NCBI RefSeq assembly: GCF_001420695.1
Contig: NZ_LJJB01000013.1
Span: 62,065 to 126,064 of the forward strand
Direction of reading: 5' to 3'
DNA: 64,000 nt
Origin: Brevibacillus choshinensis
Lineage (GTDB): Bacteria > Bacillota > Bacilli > Brevibacillales > Brevibacillaceae
A program made the position numbers and the translations under genes. Of this stretch, positions 35,098 to 44,305 are shown piece after piece. A model generated the notes under the pieces. The model was not told the DNA's origin, ran no database searches, and worked only from the letters and a program-made list of their open reading frames with translations. The number at the start of each line of letters is the position of its first letter. Within the stretch, counting starts at the first letter, position 1.

Positions 35098-35721
35098 GAT
35101 ATTTTTTTGAGGTGTAAATTTTGGAAAAGGGGTGGAATCTGTGCTGATATAACTAATATTATAAGAACTAAGTGTATTGAGGCGTTCAAACGTGTGGGTA
35201 TTAAAGTAATTTACATAATATATATTCTGGAATGGCAAAACGAGAGTTATAGAGTCGGTCCGATAATTATTGGTGCGTCCGGTGGAGTTATGGGTTGCGT
35301 CCATAGTAGTTATGTTAGTCATTTTTAGTTCAAAATAAACTGCATGTTAACTTGCTTTAAATATGAGAATTCAATACGACGTAGTTATTAAGGCTGTAAG
35401 TAGGCATGAAGAAGGAGTTCAATTTCTAAATGAAGTAAGGTTTAGGAGCGAAATAACGACTATTTTTTGATTATTGCTATTGTAATTAGTCTATAAAAGA
35501 ATTCCAACAAATAAATAGGGTAACCTAGTTCTAAGTTGCTTTTTTATTACCATATTTATTCCACACAATAGATCTGTTTCTAAAAATCAAAGTCGAATTT
35601 TGTCGTTAAATAGTAGATGTTGGAACAGGCAAGTTAGATTATTCTTATAATAATATAGTTTTTTTGTACCAAAATATTTTGGGACTTAAGATGTGGCATT
35701 GAATAAAGGAGAGTAGATTTA
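35098..35721. other. AT-rich non-coding region
   Basis: Over 600 bases with no convincing gene; the frames present have no ribosome site. It ends in the upstream region of the PIN gene, with TATAAT at 35646 and a perfect palindrome CCAAAATATTTTGG at 35669-35682 that could be an operator. Confidence 0.5.
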
Positions 35722-37215
35722 ATGACAGAGGCATTAGCACAGCTACCAAATACTCAATTAAGTAAAACTATCGGTAGTCTTGCACTCTTAAAAACAACAT
35801 GGGAAGTAAGACAGACGGATTATATTGATAATTTTGTTCCGTTTCTTGCGACTTTAATTAAAAAGCAAAAATACTTGAGTATTAATGTCAATAAGGTCTG
35901 TGATGACTTTAAAAACGAATTTGGCCTCATAATTCCTTATCATCCAATGATAGGTTTAATAAATCGAGCACAAAAAAAGGGACTTATAAAAAGAGGGGCA
36001 GATTCATACGAACCAGTATGGGAAAAAATAGAGAGTATTCAATTTGAACCGGATGTGCACGATCAATTAAGAAAAATAGAATATATAATTGACGAAATGA
36101 TTTCTTTTAACCATAGGGTGTTTGCAGCGCAAACGTCAAGAGAAGAAGCAGAAAGTAATATATTATCTTTCTTAAAAGAATATGATGTTGATATTATCTA
36201 CGACATTGAAAACAATGTATTTCCGAACGTAACCATTGCCTCAAAAAACAGATTCTTTACTTATCGATTTATACAAAACGCTTACAAGAGCAACCCTAAA
36301 ATATTTGAATACATAATGGATCTTGCGATTGGGTCAGTATTAGCAAACTCAATATTAAATAATGACATAGTTAACATGAGTGGAAAGTTAAGCGGGATTA
36401 ATCTATATTTTGATACTAGGTTTATCCTTAGATTATTAGGTACTGAAGGCGAAGAAAGAAGTGAATCATACCAAGAATTCTTAAAGTTACTTAGTGAAGA
36501 AGATGCTAAACTTTACATTTTCAATCATACATATGATGAGATTATAGGAATTCTTAAAGATTCCAAACGTAGAATCAGAAATACTAAAACAGACTATTCA
36601 CAAGCTAGTCCGGTACTTTTATATTTTATTCAAAAAGAATTCAACGAATCTGATATCGATAGATTTATTACTAAGGTCGAACTAGTAATTAGCGCAAACA
36701 ATATAAGCATCCAAAACGCTCCTGAACCTGAAGAACTTAAGCTGTTCCAAATAGATTATGATAAATTATTAAAAACAATCGTTGGGAGATATAAGCGAAG
36801 GAATCCCTCATATAATGAGAAGGAAAAAGAAGATGCTCTATTAAAAGACGTTAAGTCAATAGAAGCAATATATAAATTTAGAAAAGGAAAAAATCCGAAA
36901 GCTATTAATGATAGTGTGAGTATTTTTATTACAACAAATACAGCTTTAGCACAAGCAGTTAAATCTTTTGGTTTATCTGAGAACGTACATTATCGTATAC
37001 CAGCATGTATTACAGATGTATTACTAGGTACTATATTATGGTTACAATCCCCAACTCAAGTAACAAAAATAAATGAGAAGAAAATAATTGCTGATTGCAT
37101 TGCAGCTTTACAACCAAATGAGCAATTATTAAGGAGATTTCTCTTAGAAGTAGATAAGTTACAGCAAGAGAAAATGATTGATGAGCGAGAGGTATTTACT
37201 ATTACGTTCATATAG
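35722..37215 (+). CDS. PIN-domain-like protein (first part of a frameshifted gene)
   Basis: A 497-residue protein. The N-terminal 120 residues may be a winged-helix region (GLIIPYHPMIGLINRAQKKG). A PIN-type nuclease core is suggested by an acidic strand LYFDTRFILRLLG (Asp231) and a distal IFITTNTALAQAVKSFG near residue 402; these match the start and the F(I/V)T-D/N positions of PIN ribonucleases. AAAGGAG precedes the ATG. The last residues (VFTITFI) look out of frame: a +1 shift at base 37192 joins IDERE directly to YLLLRSYRGALDALEEKTFG of the next frame. The original product was probably one protein of about 665 residues. Confidence 0.65.
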   Translation: MTEALAQLPNTQLSKTIGSLALLKTTWEVRQTDYIDNFVPFLATLIKKQKYLSINVNKVCDDFKNEFGLIIPYHPMIGLINRAQKKGLIKRGADSYEPVWEKIESIQFEPDVHDQLRKIEYIIDEMISFNHRVFAAQTSREEAESNILSFLKEYDVDIIYDIENNVFPNVTIASKNRFFTYRFIQNAYKSNPKIFEYIMDLAIGSVLANSILNNDIVNMSGKLSGINLYFDTRFILRLLGTEGEERSESYQEFLKLLSEEDAKLYIFNHTYDEIIGILKDSKRRIRNTKTDYSQASPVLLYFIQKEFNESDIDRFITKVELVISANNISIQNAPEPEELKLFQIDYDKLLKTIVGRYKRRNPSYNEKEKEDALLKDVKSIEAIYKFRKGKNPKAINDSVSIFITTNTALAQAVKSFGLSENVHYRIPACITDVLLGTILWLQSPTQVTKINEKKIIADCIAALQPNEQLLRRFLLEVDKLQQEKMIDEREVFTITFI

Positions 37216-37720
37216 AGGTGCATTAGATGCTTTAGAGGAGAAAACTTTCGGAGATATAAACAACTTTACTGACCAGACAGCTGAAGAAATACTACAAGAA
37301 ATTAAAGATGAAATTCATGGTCAGGCAGTCGAGATGTTTGAAATGGAGAAAGAACAATTAGTAACTAAACTAGATGGTTATGAAAGAAATATACATGAAT
37401 TAGAGAAAAAAAATGATATATCTGAACAAGAAATACGATCTACTCATAGTAATTTAGATAAGATATCTAATAATGTTGCTACTGTGTTAAGTTCGCTGAT
37501 ATATGTTCTACTAATTTTCGTCATAGCAATTGGTACGTGGGCTCAATTTAAATCTAGTTTTCTAGAGCAAAGCATTTATCTCAGAGTCGGTTCAATATTA
37601 TTGACACTTATTTTAGGGGCACTTAGTGTTTACTCAGGTTTTAATATTAAAAACACTCGATTTAAAACTAAGGAGTATATAAGAAATAATGTCTATAACT
37701 TTTTAACAGGAAAAAGGTGA
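37181..37720 (+). CDS. Coiled-coil, two-helix membrane protein (second part of the PIN gene)
   Basis: About 179 residues: a head (ALDALEEKTFGDINNFTDQT), a coiled coil (about residues 40-95) and two transmembrane helices (VLSSLIYVLLIFVIAIGTW and VGSILLTLILGALSVYSGF). It overlaps the PIN frame by 35 bases and has only a weak ribosome site. Its first residues align naturally after a single-base deletion in the upstream gene. Read together they give a PIN nuclease tethered to the membrane by a coiled coil, a layout that would suit an abortive-infection effector. It could also be translated separately by coupling. Confidence 0.6.
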   Translation: MSERYLLLRSYRGALDALEEKTFGDINNFTDQTAEEILQEIKDEIHGQAVEMFEMEKEQLVTKLDGYERNIHELEKKNDISEQEIRSTHSNLDKISNNVATVLSSLIYVLLIFVIAIGTWAQFKSSFLEQSIYLRVGSILLTLILGALSVYSGFNIKNTRFKTKEYIRNNVYNFLTGKR

Positions 37721-37738
37721 ATCCCATAGATACACAAG

Positions 37739-37768
37739 TCCCGATAATGTTTATTATCGGGTTCTTTG
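37739..37768 (+). terminator. Intrinsic terminator
   Basis: CCCGATAAT-GTTT-ATTATCGGG followed by TTCTTT, just after the membrane-protein gene. The next 270 bases to the integrase gene show no feature. Confidence 0.75.
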
Positions 37769-38038
37769 TTCAGTTAAAAGACACACAGATTGAATTAAAT
37801 TATCTTATGAAAATATCGTCGAGCGATCCTAATATTGTAAAAGGAATAAACCAGTGAAAGTGAAAAGAAACCCATAAGATGACCGCCCAGCTTCAGATCT
37901 AGGATATTTCAATAATCATTGTTCCGTCATGGAGAGTTAGAGATGGGTCCCTAGTAAGTGTGTTAGTCTTAATTAGTAGAATAACAAATTTGGTATTATT
38001 ATGGATTTAATGTAATCAACCGATCGTTTATTAAACAA

Positions 38039-39115
38039 CTATGCAAAGAATGCTTTCCCGAAAGCATCTGCAGCATCTCGCTGCATATTAGGGAATAGGT
38101 GACTATACGTATCTAAGGTCATTCGTGTGTTTGCATGTCCTAAACGCTCAGCAACGATTTTGGGATGTACTCCTTGTAGGAGTAAAAGAGTGGCATGGGT
38201 ATGCCTTAAGTCATGAAAGCGAATATCTGGCAAATTAGCTTTTTCAATTATGATTTTGAATTGTCGATTAAGATTACGAGGATTTATCGGGGTTCTTTCT
38301 TTTGACTGTACAACTAGACAATCGGGGGCATCTTTCCAAAGATTTAATTCTTCCATTACTTTCGTTGGCAATGAAATGGTTCTACGACCAGTTTTTGTTT
38401 TGGGGGCAGAGTTAAATTGTTTACCATCATGACTTAATGTCTGCACAATGGAAATATTCCTATTATTAAAATCGACATCTTTCCAACGTAAGCCAAGTAT
38501 TTCACCTTGTCTCGCTCCACATGTTAAAGCAAGTAAGAAAGCAAGATAGTAACTGTATCCTACCGCAGCAGACAAAAATCTCCTCGCTTGTTGAGTATCC
38601 CATACTTTTATTTCATTCTTTTCTTCCCTAGGAGCATCCAACATGTTAGCCACATTACGATCTAATAGTTCCCATCGTACAGCTTTATTCAAGGCTGCCT
38701 TAATGAGAGTATGGATCTTTCTTCGATTTATACTTGACATTTTATCTTCAGCAGCTAGTTTATTGTAGAAATTCTGCAATGAAAAAGGCTTTAACTTTCC
38801 TAAAGGAATATGTCCAAGAGCCGGAATAATATGCTTTTGTATAGCCCACGTATAATAACTCAGTGTTGAAGGGCGGACTCGCAATTTCTTATCTATCAAA
38901 AATTGCTCCATAAATTCTCCGAATGGCATTTGAGAGTACTCGTTGTAGTAACCATTCTTAACTAATACTAGTAATTCGTTTCCAGCCTGGAGTGCTTCTC
39001 GTTTTGTTCGAAACCCACCTTTGGATTTTGTTATCCGTTTTCCTTCGGGCGTTTTACCTATAGTAATACGGTAATACCACGTGTTTCCCCGTTTTATTAC
39101 ATAAGGTTTTTGCAT
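38039..39115 (-). CDS. Tyrosine site-specific integrase
   Basis: A 358-residue phage-type integrase. Residues 1-55 form an AP2-like arm-binding domain (KRGNTWYYRITIG), 60-150 the SAM-like core-binding domain, and 170-350 the catalytic domain. Catalytic residues: Arg in CGARQGEILGLRW, HDLRHTHATLL (His and Arg), GHANTRMTLDTYSH with the Tyr nucleophile. It is the likely enzyme for integration at tRNA-Val, although it lies 3 kb inside attL rather than next to an end. The ATG at 39115 has GAGGAG at 9 bases; a TTG two codons earlier is possible. Confidence 0.93.
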   Translation of the reverse strand: MQKPYVIKRGNTWYYRITIGKTPEGKRITKSKGGFRTKREALQAGNELLVLVKNGYYNEYSQMPFGEFMEQFLIDKKLRVRPSTLSYYTWAIQKHIIPALGHIPLGKLKPFSLQNFYNKLAAEDKMSSINRRKIHTLIKAALNKAVRWELLDRNVANMLDAPREEKNEIKVWDTQQARRFLSAAVGYSYYLAFLLALTCGARQGEILGLRWKDVDFNNRNISIVQTLSHDGKQFNSAPKTKTGRRTISLPTKVMEELNLWKDAPDCLVVQSKERTPINPRNLNRQFKIIIEKANLPDIRFHDLRHTHATLLLLQGVHPKIVAERLGHANTRMTLDTYSHLFPNMQRDAADAFGKAFFA

Positions 39116-39263
39116 TATCAATCGCTCCTCTACCTAATCTTATACAGCACTGCAGTATTTGGTAAAATGGTAACAATATCCTCTGAATAAGTGGAGAGCA
39201 TATTCAAACAAACAAGATTGGTATATTCAAATCAAACACTTCAATAGATGGGGGCGAAATTCT

Positions 39264-39650
39264 GTGGGAAGATATGGAGAGGCTGCAACGAACGCAGTGA
39301 ATTTCTTACACGATAATATTGCTTCAACGCCTTTGAAAGCATGGGAAATGGCTACGATAAAAATATTCGGAGAGGGGACATGGGGTCAGGTTAAAGGGTG
39401 TCCTAGAAGTTCATTCTTAGGTCTTAGTGAAGAGGGATTGATAAAAGGAGTCCCTAAAGGACATTATACTAAATCGCAAAAGATTAAAAAGTGTGTAATT
39501 AAAGCAGTTGAATTAATTAAAAACAATTCTGAGCTAGCTGATAACCAATCCAACTTATGGAAACAAGTTGTAGAAGGAAGAAACATTTCACATAATTTTC
39601 AGATGGATAAAGTAATCTCTCTCTTGAAAAGCAAATTCATTGACCTTTAA
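39264..39650 (+). CDS. DUF6979-like protein
   Basis: A 128-residue soluble protein starting with GTG after a GGGGGCG site. It has the pattern RYGEAATNAVNFL, AWEMATIKIFGEGTWGQVKG and CPRSSFLGLSEEGLIKGVPK, which I associate with the DUF6979 family. That assignment is from memory of the motif and is moderate. The function is unknown. It is followed by a perfect 14-bp terminator stem and lies upstream of the TIR gene, but is probably transcribed alone. Confidence 0.65.
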   Translation: MGRYGEAATNAVNFLHDNIASTPLKAWEMATIKIFGEGTWGQVKGCPRSSFLGLSEEGLIKGVPKGHYTKSQKIKKCVIKAVELIKNNSELADNQSNLWKQVVEGRNISHNFQMDKVISLLKSKFIDL

Positions 39651-39682
39651 TTTTAAGGATCTAAATTGACCAGGGGTAACGA

Positions 39683-39720
39683 AAAAGTTCCGATAATCAT
39701 TGTTATCGGAACTTTTAAGA
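39683..39720. terminator. Terminator hairpin, also a dispersed repeat
   Basis: AAAAGTTCCGATAA-TCATTG-TTATCGGAACTTTT, a perfect stem. 28 bases of it recur with one mismatch at 51293-51320 near attR. The 240 bases beyond it, up to the TIR gene, are AT-rich and show no gene. Confidence 0.8.
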
Positions 39721-39961
39721 CATAGGACATAAAATGCCATTTCCTGCAATGGGAAAATACTGGTATAATCCAAGTGAAACTGGAGGAGTAATCAACACTA
39801 TAATATCTTTATCGATTATTCAACTAATAGATTTTGATTTTTGGAAATTATTTACAAAATGAGCAATGATAATTTTTGGGGATTAGATCACTTCTTGATA
39901 ATACTCATTAAAAAAAGATCTTTCTTATTATTGACAGTAAATGTAGAAAGGATGCGAAGTA

Positions 39962-41326
39962 GTGATTCCCCCTAAAACATTTATTTCGTATTGTTGGACA
40001 AGCGAAGATCATAAATACTGGGTGTTAAATCTTGCTAAAAGGCTAAAATCAGATGGTATTGATGTATCTATTGACATCTGGCATCTAAAGCCGGGTCAAG
40101 ATATTTATCATTTCATGGAAAAAAACGCAATGTCTTCTGATATAGATCGAATAATCGTAATTTGTGATCGGGGTTACTATTTAAAAGCAGAAAAGAGGAT
40201 TGGAGGAGTAGGTACTGAAACCCAGATAATTTCTCCAGATGTTTATAATAATGTTAATCAGGAAAAGGTAATTCCGGTTGTTGTGGAAAAAAATGAACAG
40301 GGTATTCCCTATATCCCATCTTATATGAAATCTAGATTATATATTGATCTTTCCACAAGAGATAAATATGAAAGCGGGTATCGTAATCTAGTCAGGCATA
40401 TATTAGGTGTTCCGGAGGAGCCGGAACCAGAACTAGGCAATTTCCCTTCATGGTTACAGGAAAACATTAAGGAAGATGGGCAGAATGTTAATGATAAAAA
40501 AAGACAAGAGATTGAGATAGAAATTATTGATTCTAATAAAAACATAAAATTATTACCTGAAACTGAATCAATGCTAGATCGTTTCCTACTGGTGTTTAAT
40601 GCTCATGGAATAAATATTAATGAGATTCCTTTTTTACTCCCTAAGGAATTTGGAATTACATTACAAAATTTTATTACTAAAAATAGTATTATCTCTATTC
40701 TTACTAATGACCTAATTGAATGGACAGCAAAAACCTTTAATGTGAAAAAATCCTGGATTCTAGGAACTACAGATATACTTTCTAGTTACCCTTATGAGTT
40801 ATTTGGATACTATAAAAGGATTAATAGATTTATTGCTCGTTTAATCGATCTTCGGAATAGCTCGGTGAAAGATCTTGAAGTTAATTTCATTAAAGTAGGA
40901 TCAGATGAACTTATCGCTAACGAAGATCGAAAGGGAGAAGTGCTACTAACATTATCCTATAACAGAACTATTGGTACTAATAAAATCGCTGATATATTTG
41001 AACCTACCCATGATATCTGGTATTGGGGATATTGGCGCTCAAGATTTCAAATTAAGTCAATAATTTATATTTGTGAAAAATGTTCAGTTATTACTAACGG
41101 TTATGAAATCTCAAAATCAGAAGTTGAAAACTATAGAAAAGGCTTTCCATCAGATTTTCATACGAAATTTAACAGCATCAAATGGTATCCAGAAGATTAT
41201 GTAACCAATCCTAAAAATCAAATTAGTAAGGACTCAGAAGAGTACCCACTTGTTATTAATTATATTAATGAACAAGGTTATATGGATTGCTTGAATGAGA
41301 TCCTTAATCAGCACAAATCTAATTAA
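39962..41326 (+). CDS. TIR-domain protein with HTH-like C-terminal region
   Basis: Residues 1-150 are a TIR/SEFIR-type domain: KTFISYCWTSEDHKYWVLNL, then ARRL-like helix and IDRIIVICDRGYYLKAEKR with GVGTETQ. Bacterial TIR domains often degrade NAD+ or make cyclic ADP-ribose signals. From about residue 200 a helical region (NEIPFLLPKEFGI, then AKTFNVKKSWILGTTD) looks like the sensing helix-turn-helix seen in some regulators. The C-terminal 150 residues are unassigned. The GTG start follows AAAGGATG. No Thoeris partner (ThsA) is adjacent, so it would act as a stand-alone effector. A defence role is inferred from domain and setting. Confidence 0.78.
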   Translation: MIPPKTFISYCWTSEDHKYWVLNLAKRLKSDGIDVSIDIWHLKPGQDIYHFMEKNAMSSDIDRIIVICDRGYYLKAEKRIGGVGTETQIISPDVYNNVNQEKVIPVVVEKNEQGIPYIPSYMKSRLYIDLSTRDKYESGYRNLVRHILGVPEEPEPELGNFPSWLQENIKEDGQNVNDKKRQEIEIEIIDSNKNIKLLPETESMLDRFLLVFNAHGININEIPFLLPKEFGITLQNFITKNSIISILTNDLIEWTAKTFNVKKSWILGTTDILSSYPYELFGYYKRINRFIARLIDLRNSSVKDLEVNFIKVGSDELIANEDRKGEVLLTLSYNRTIGTNKIADIFEPTHDIWYWGYWRSRFQIKSIIYICEKCSVITNGYEISKSEVENYRKGFPSDFHTKFNSIKWYPEDYVTNPKNQISKDSEEYPLVINYINEQGYMDCLNEILNQHKSN

Positions 41327-41531
41327 ATTCCAAAGTTGTGTTTAGTTTACAAATACAACTATATATCCTAAGGGTTCGTCGACTTACTACATGACTGTAC
41401 AATAATAACCCAAATTCTGCATCAAAAACTTAAAGAGGGATTTTAAAGATTAGAAGGCTAAACCATTTTTAGATTTAACATCATTAAATCCAGAATGCTG
41501 GATATATACTTTTTACTAAGGATTGGTTGGA
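41327..41531. other. Junction between AT-rich and GC-rich parts of the island
   Basis: About 200 bases after the TIR gene with no gene. Composition changes sharply near 41520, which marks a probable recombination boundary. Confidence 0.5.
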
Positions 41532-41759
41532 ATGGAAAAGGTCAGTTGGCGGGAAGTTTCGCTCGGAAAACTTGTCGCGATGGGAGCGAACGCTGGAAGA
41601 CGCTGGTACATGGATGTCGGAGGAGAGCAGCGAATTATCAGCTACCGAAGCTCGTCAGAGGATCCGATGCTCGTAGCCGACGATCAGCGTCTTGAACGCT
41701 TAAGGGAACGAGGAGTACATGCTCTATCCGAAAGGGACCATTCTCGTTTCCTTGGGTAG
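41532..41759 (+). pseudogene. GC-rich gene fragment
   Basis: A 75-residue frame (MEKVSWREVSLGKLVAMGAN, later RLRERGVHALSERDHSRFLG) that reads like a real protein but has a weak ribosome site, no recognised family and an end that overlaps the next frame. It is as GC-rich as the backbone and unlike the surrounding island. Probably the remains of a gene cut by recombination. Confidence 0.35.
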
Positions 41760-42501
41760 ATATTCGCGCGGCGTCGGCATGCTGAAGGAAGTTGCACTTG
41801 CAGAGGTAAAAATCTGCGGTTTACGGGCCAATGTAAACGACGTGCTACCAGAGTATTTGTTTCATGTGCTGCGGTGGTATCGAATGAAGCAGGAGGACCG
41901 CTGGAGTCAGCGGCAGCTGAAGAGCTTGCCGATCCCGCTGCCGCCGTTAGTTGTTTAGCGCGATATCATCGAATTTGTATCAAAGCTGAGGGAGATCCAG
42001 GATCGTCGCAAGCGGCTGATCGCCAAGGTCTTGGATTATATCAAGGCCCAGTACGAGACGATCATTGTGAAAGGGTCCACGTATCAATTCCGAAGCACAC
42101 TAAGCCGTTGGATCGCATGCGTCGAGGTAGGTCGTCAGCTTCCCGCACATTCCCTCCATGAAGGCACGTGGTATTGGAAGGGAAGGCCTGATCCATTCTT
42201 CAAAAGGCCGCAATTTACGAAGGTAGGATACAATGACAATGAATGGTTAACCCAGTATTCTGCAGTGATTGCCCTGCCAGGCGATATTTTGTGGTATCGG
42301 TACGAAAACGAGTATACCGAAGGAGCGGTGATCGTCCATCGATGAGAACGACCCGTCGTCATCTCGAACGACTGGATCAAGATCACGCCGTTACCGGGCG
42401 TTCCCTCGGAGTTCTTAGCGGCGTACATCAAGGCAAATTACCAACACGCCGGAGCATTGTTCCAATACCGGGATCGAAGACACATTGCTGATATCATCTA
42501 A
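41719..42501 (+). pseudogene. Decayed HsdS-like specificity subunit with two nonsense codons
   Basis: One reading frame runs through the whole block, interrupted only by TAG at 41956 and TGA at 42343. It encodes YPKGTILVSLGRYSRGVGML, PEYLFHVLRWYRMKQEDRW, LKSLPIPLPPLVV*RDIIEF and a helical spacer (REIQDRRKRLIAKVLDYIKA), all typical of a type I specificity subunit. After the TGA it continues VISNDWIKITPLPGVPSEFL. Both stops can come from one C-to-T change (CAG to TAG, CGA to TGA). The first target-recognition part is missing. GC content is high compared with the flanks and with the intact hsdS. Confidence 0.65.
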
Positions 42502-42506
42502 GTAAG

Positions 42507-42545
42507 ACGGTTACCTTTTTGGCGGTGGATAACCGCTTTTTTCTT
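42507..42545 (+). terminator. Intrinsic terminator
   Basis: CGGTTA...TAACCG stem (extended with GCGG) followed by TTTTTT, after the pseudogene. Confidence 0.7.
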
Positions 42546-42705
42546 TTTGATATATTGATAATTGTGCATGTGGCCATGGAAAATTGAGACTTGTGTGAGC
42601 TGGAGACAGCAGAGATGTCCTAGTTAAAATAAAAGTTAACTAATAATCTAACCATATGGAAAAAGAACGGACAACTGGCCCCAAATAAACCGTCACTCAT
42701 TCTTT

Positions 42706-42776
42706 TAGGGCTGTGTGAATCACCTGTTCTTGAACAAACTTCGCACAGCGGAGGAATGAACCTCCGCTCAAGCCTT
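42706..42776. other. Nested hairpin region, possible structured RNA
   Basis: Within the roughly 400-base gap before the NucS-like gene. GCTGTGTGAA pairs with TTCGCACAGC around a TGTTC-TTGAACA palindrome. This is followed at once by GCGGAGG-AATGAA-CCTCCGC, and AGGCTT-like flanks could close the set. The region is GC-richer than its neighbours. No known RNA family is recognised. Confidence 0.4.
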
Positions 42777-42941
42777 ATGTCTATCTTAGCTTATGAACAA
42801 AGAAACCTAACAGTTTCTCCAAAAATGATAAACGGCATTAGATCTATAATCACTTTTATCGTATTCCTTCTTAAATTTAAGAGGAAATTAGCCCTCATAT
42901 CTAAAATGTGTTTAAAAATGAATAGTAAGTGAGGCAAAAGT

Positions 42942-43856
42942 ATGGGAGATATCAAACTCTTTCGGATTAATAGCAGCCAAGTGAAGGAACTTCAAGGACA
43001 TTCAGTAGCAATTGAAAAATCATTGCAAACACTTATTGAAAGACATCTTGAATCATTTCTTGGCGTGAGATTTTTGGCTACAGAATATTCAACAGGGAAA
43101 ACACATGCAGGGAGGATAGATACACTTGGTATAGATGAGAATAACTTTCCTGTAATTATTGAATATAAGCGATCATTAAATCAAAATGTAATTAATCAAG
43201 GATTGTATTATTTAGATTGGTTACTAGACCATAAAGCAGAGTTTACGTTACACGCCATGAAGAAGTTTGGGAAGGAAATTGAAAATCAAATTGATTGGAC
43301 TAGTCCTCGGTTAATTTGCATTGCGGGAGATTTTACTAAGTTCGATGAGCATGCAATTCAACAGATAAATAGAAACATACAGTTAATCAGATATAAAAAA
43401 TATGAAGAGGATTTATTTCTATTTGAACTAGTTAACGCTACTTCAATACAACCTATTACGGATGTAACTCCTACATTACAAGGGGTAATAAAAAATCAAT
43501 ATAAAACTGTTACCGAATATTTATCACAGGCTAACAAGGAATTAAGTGACCGATATGAAGCATTAAAAGCATTTTTGTTAGCTTTAGGTGATGACGTTCA
43601 AATTAATGTTCTAAAAAACTATTTTGCTTTTAAAAGAATAAAGAACTTTGCATGCGTTGAGGTACATCCACAAACCGAGAAAATTTTGGTTTACGTCAAA
43701 GTTGATCCAGATTCAATTACTTTAGAAGATGGCTTCACTAGAGATGTTAGAAACATAGGTCATTTCGGAACAGGGAGCCTTGAAATCAAAATCGGATCTG
43801 ATAATGACCTTGTGAGAGCGAAACAATTGTTAATAGAAAGTTATGAGTTAAGCTAG
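42942..43856 (+). CDS. NucS-like nuclease/DUF5655 protein
   Basis: A 304-residue protein. Residues 20-150 form a DUF91/NucS-like PD-(D/E)xK fold: the Asp in GRIDTLGID and the Glu/Lys pair in VIIEYKR are the expected metal and catalytic residues, followed by a conserved helix NQNVINQGLYYLDWLL. The last 110 residues match DUF5655 (YFAFKRIKNFACVEVHPQ, RNIGHFGTGSLEIKI). Such proteins are common in accessory regions next to restriction systems, probably as DNA-binding or cutting proteins. GTGAGG precedes the ATG. Confidence 0.8.
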   Translation: MGDIKLFRINSSQVKELQGHSVAIEKSLQTLIERHLESFLGVRFLATEYSTGKTHAGRIDTLGIDENNFPVIIEYKRSLNQNVINQGLYYLDWLLDHKAEFTLHAMKKFGKEIENQIDWTSPRLICIAGDFTKFDEHAIQQINRNIQLIRYKKYEEDLFLFELVNATSIQPITDVTPTLQGVIKNQYKTVTEYLSQANKELSDRYEALKAFLLALGDDVQINVLKNYFAFKRIKNFACVEVHPQTEKILVYVKVDPDSITLEDGFTRDVRNIGHFGTGSLEIKIGSDNDLVRAKQLLIESYELS

Positions 43857-44305
43857 CATCCTGAATTACATAATTGACATTATAGGTACTATATGCTCAG
43901 ATTGGGGACTGAGAATAATTGAACCCATCCATTTTTTAAAATTTAATGCTTTATAAATCCCGTCACTATGTTAAACTACTAAACTATTTAAAATTTGAAG
44001 TTATTCCGGGGGTTTTTATAAATTTATTAATTTTTAGTAAGTTTACCTAAAAAAGAAAATTTCAAATCACGAGCAAAGATTAAAAGTTGGAACAATAGTA
44101 TTAATTTGATAATATCCCCATAGAAACACAATGTAATTGTGTTTCATTGATAGAATCGGGCGAATCCGCGTCATTACTGGCTTTTCTCTCAATTTCGCCA
44201 CAAGCGATAAATTTCATAGACCTTGAAAGCAACATATCGTAAAATTAGATGTGGATATGTTTCATACATAAAGAGAGATTCGACGGAAGGAGATTCGCCC
44301 GAAAA
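43857..44305. other. AT-rich intergenic region
   Basis: No gene seen. Near the right end, GGCGAATCCGCGTC (44159-44172) faces GACGGAAGGAGATTCGCC (44281-44298), an imperfect inverted repeat flanking the leader of the recombinase gene. It could be a recognition site or hairpin. Confidence 0.4.

Noticed and set aside
35107-35328. A 73-residue frame at the left end of the island
   Set aside because: No ribosome site, composition of AT-rich non-coding DNA and no recognisable pattern.
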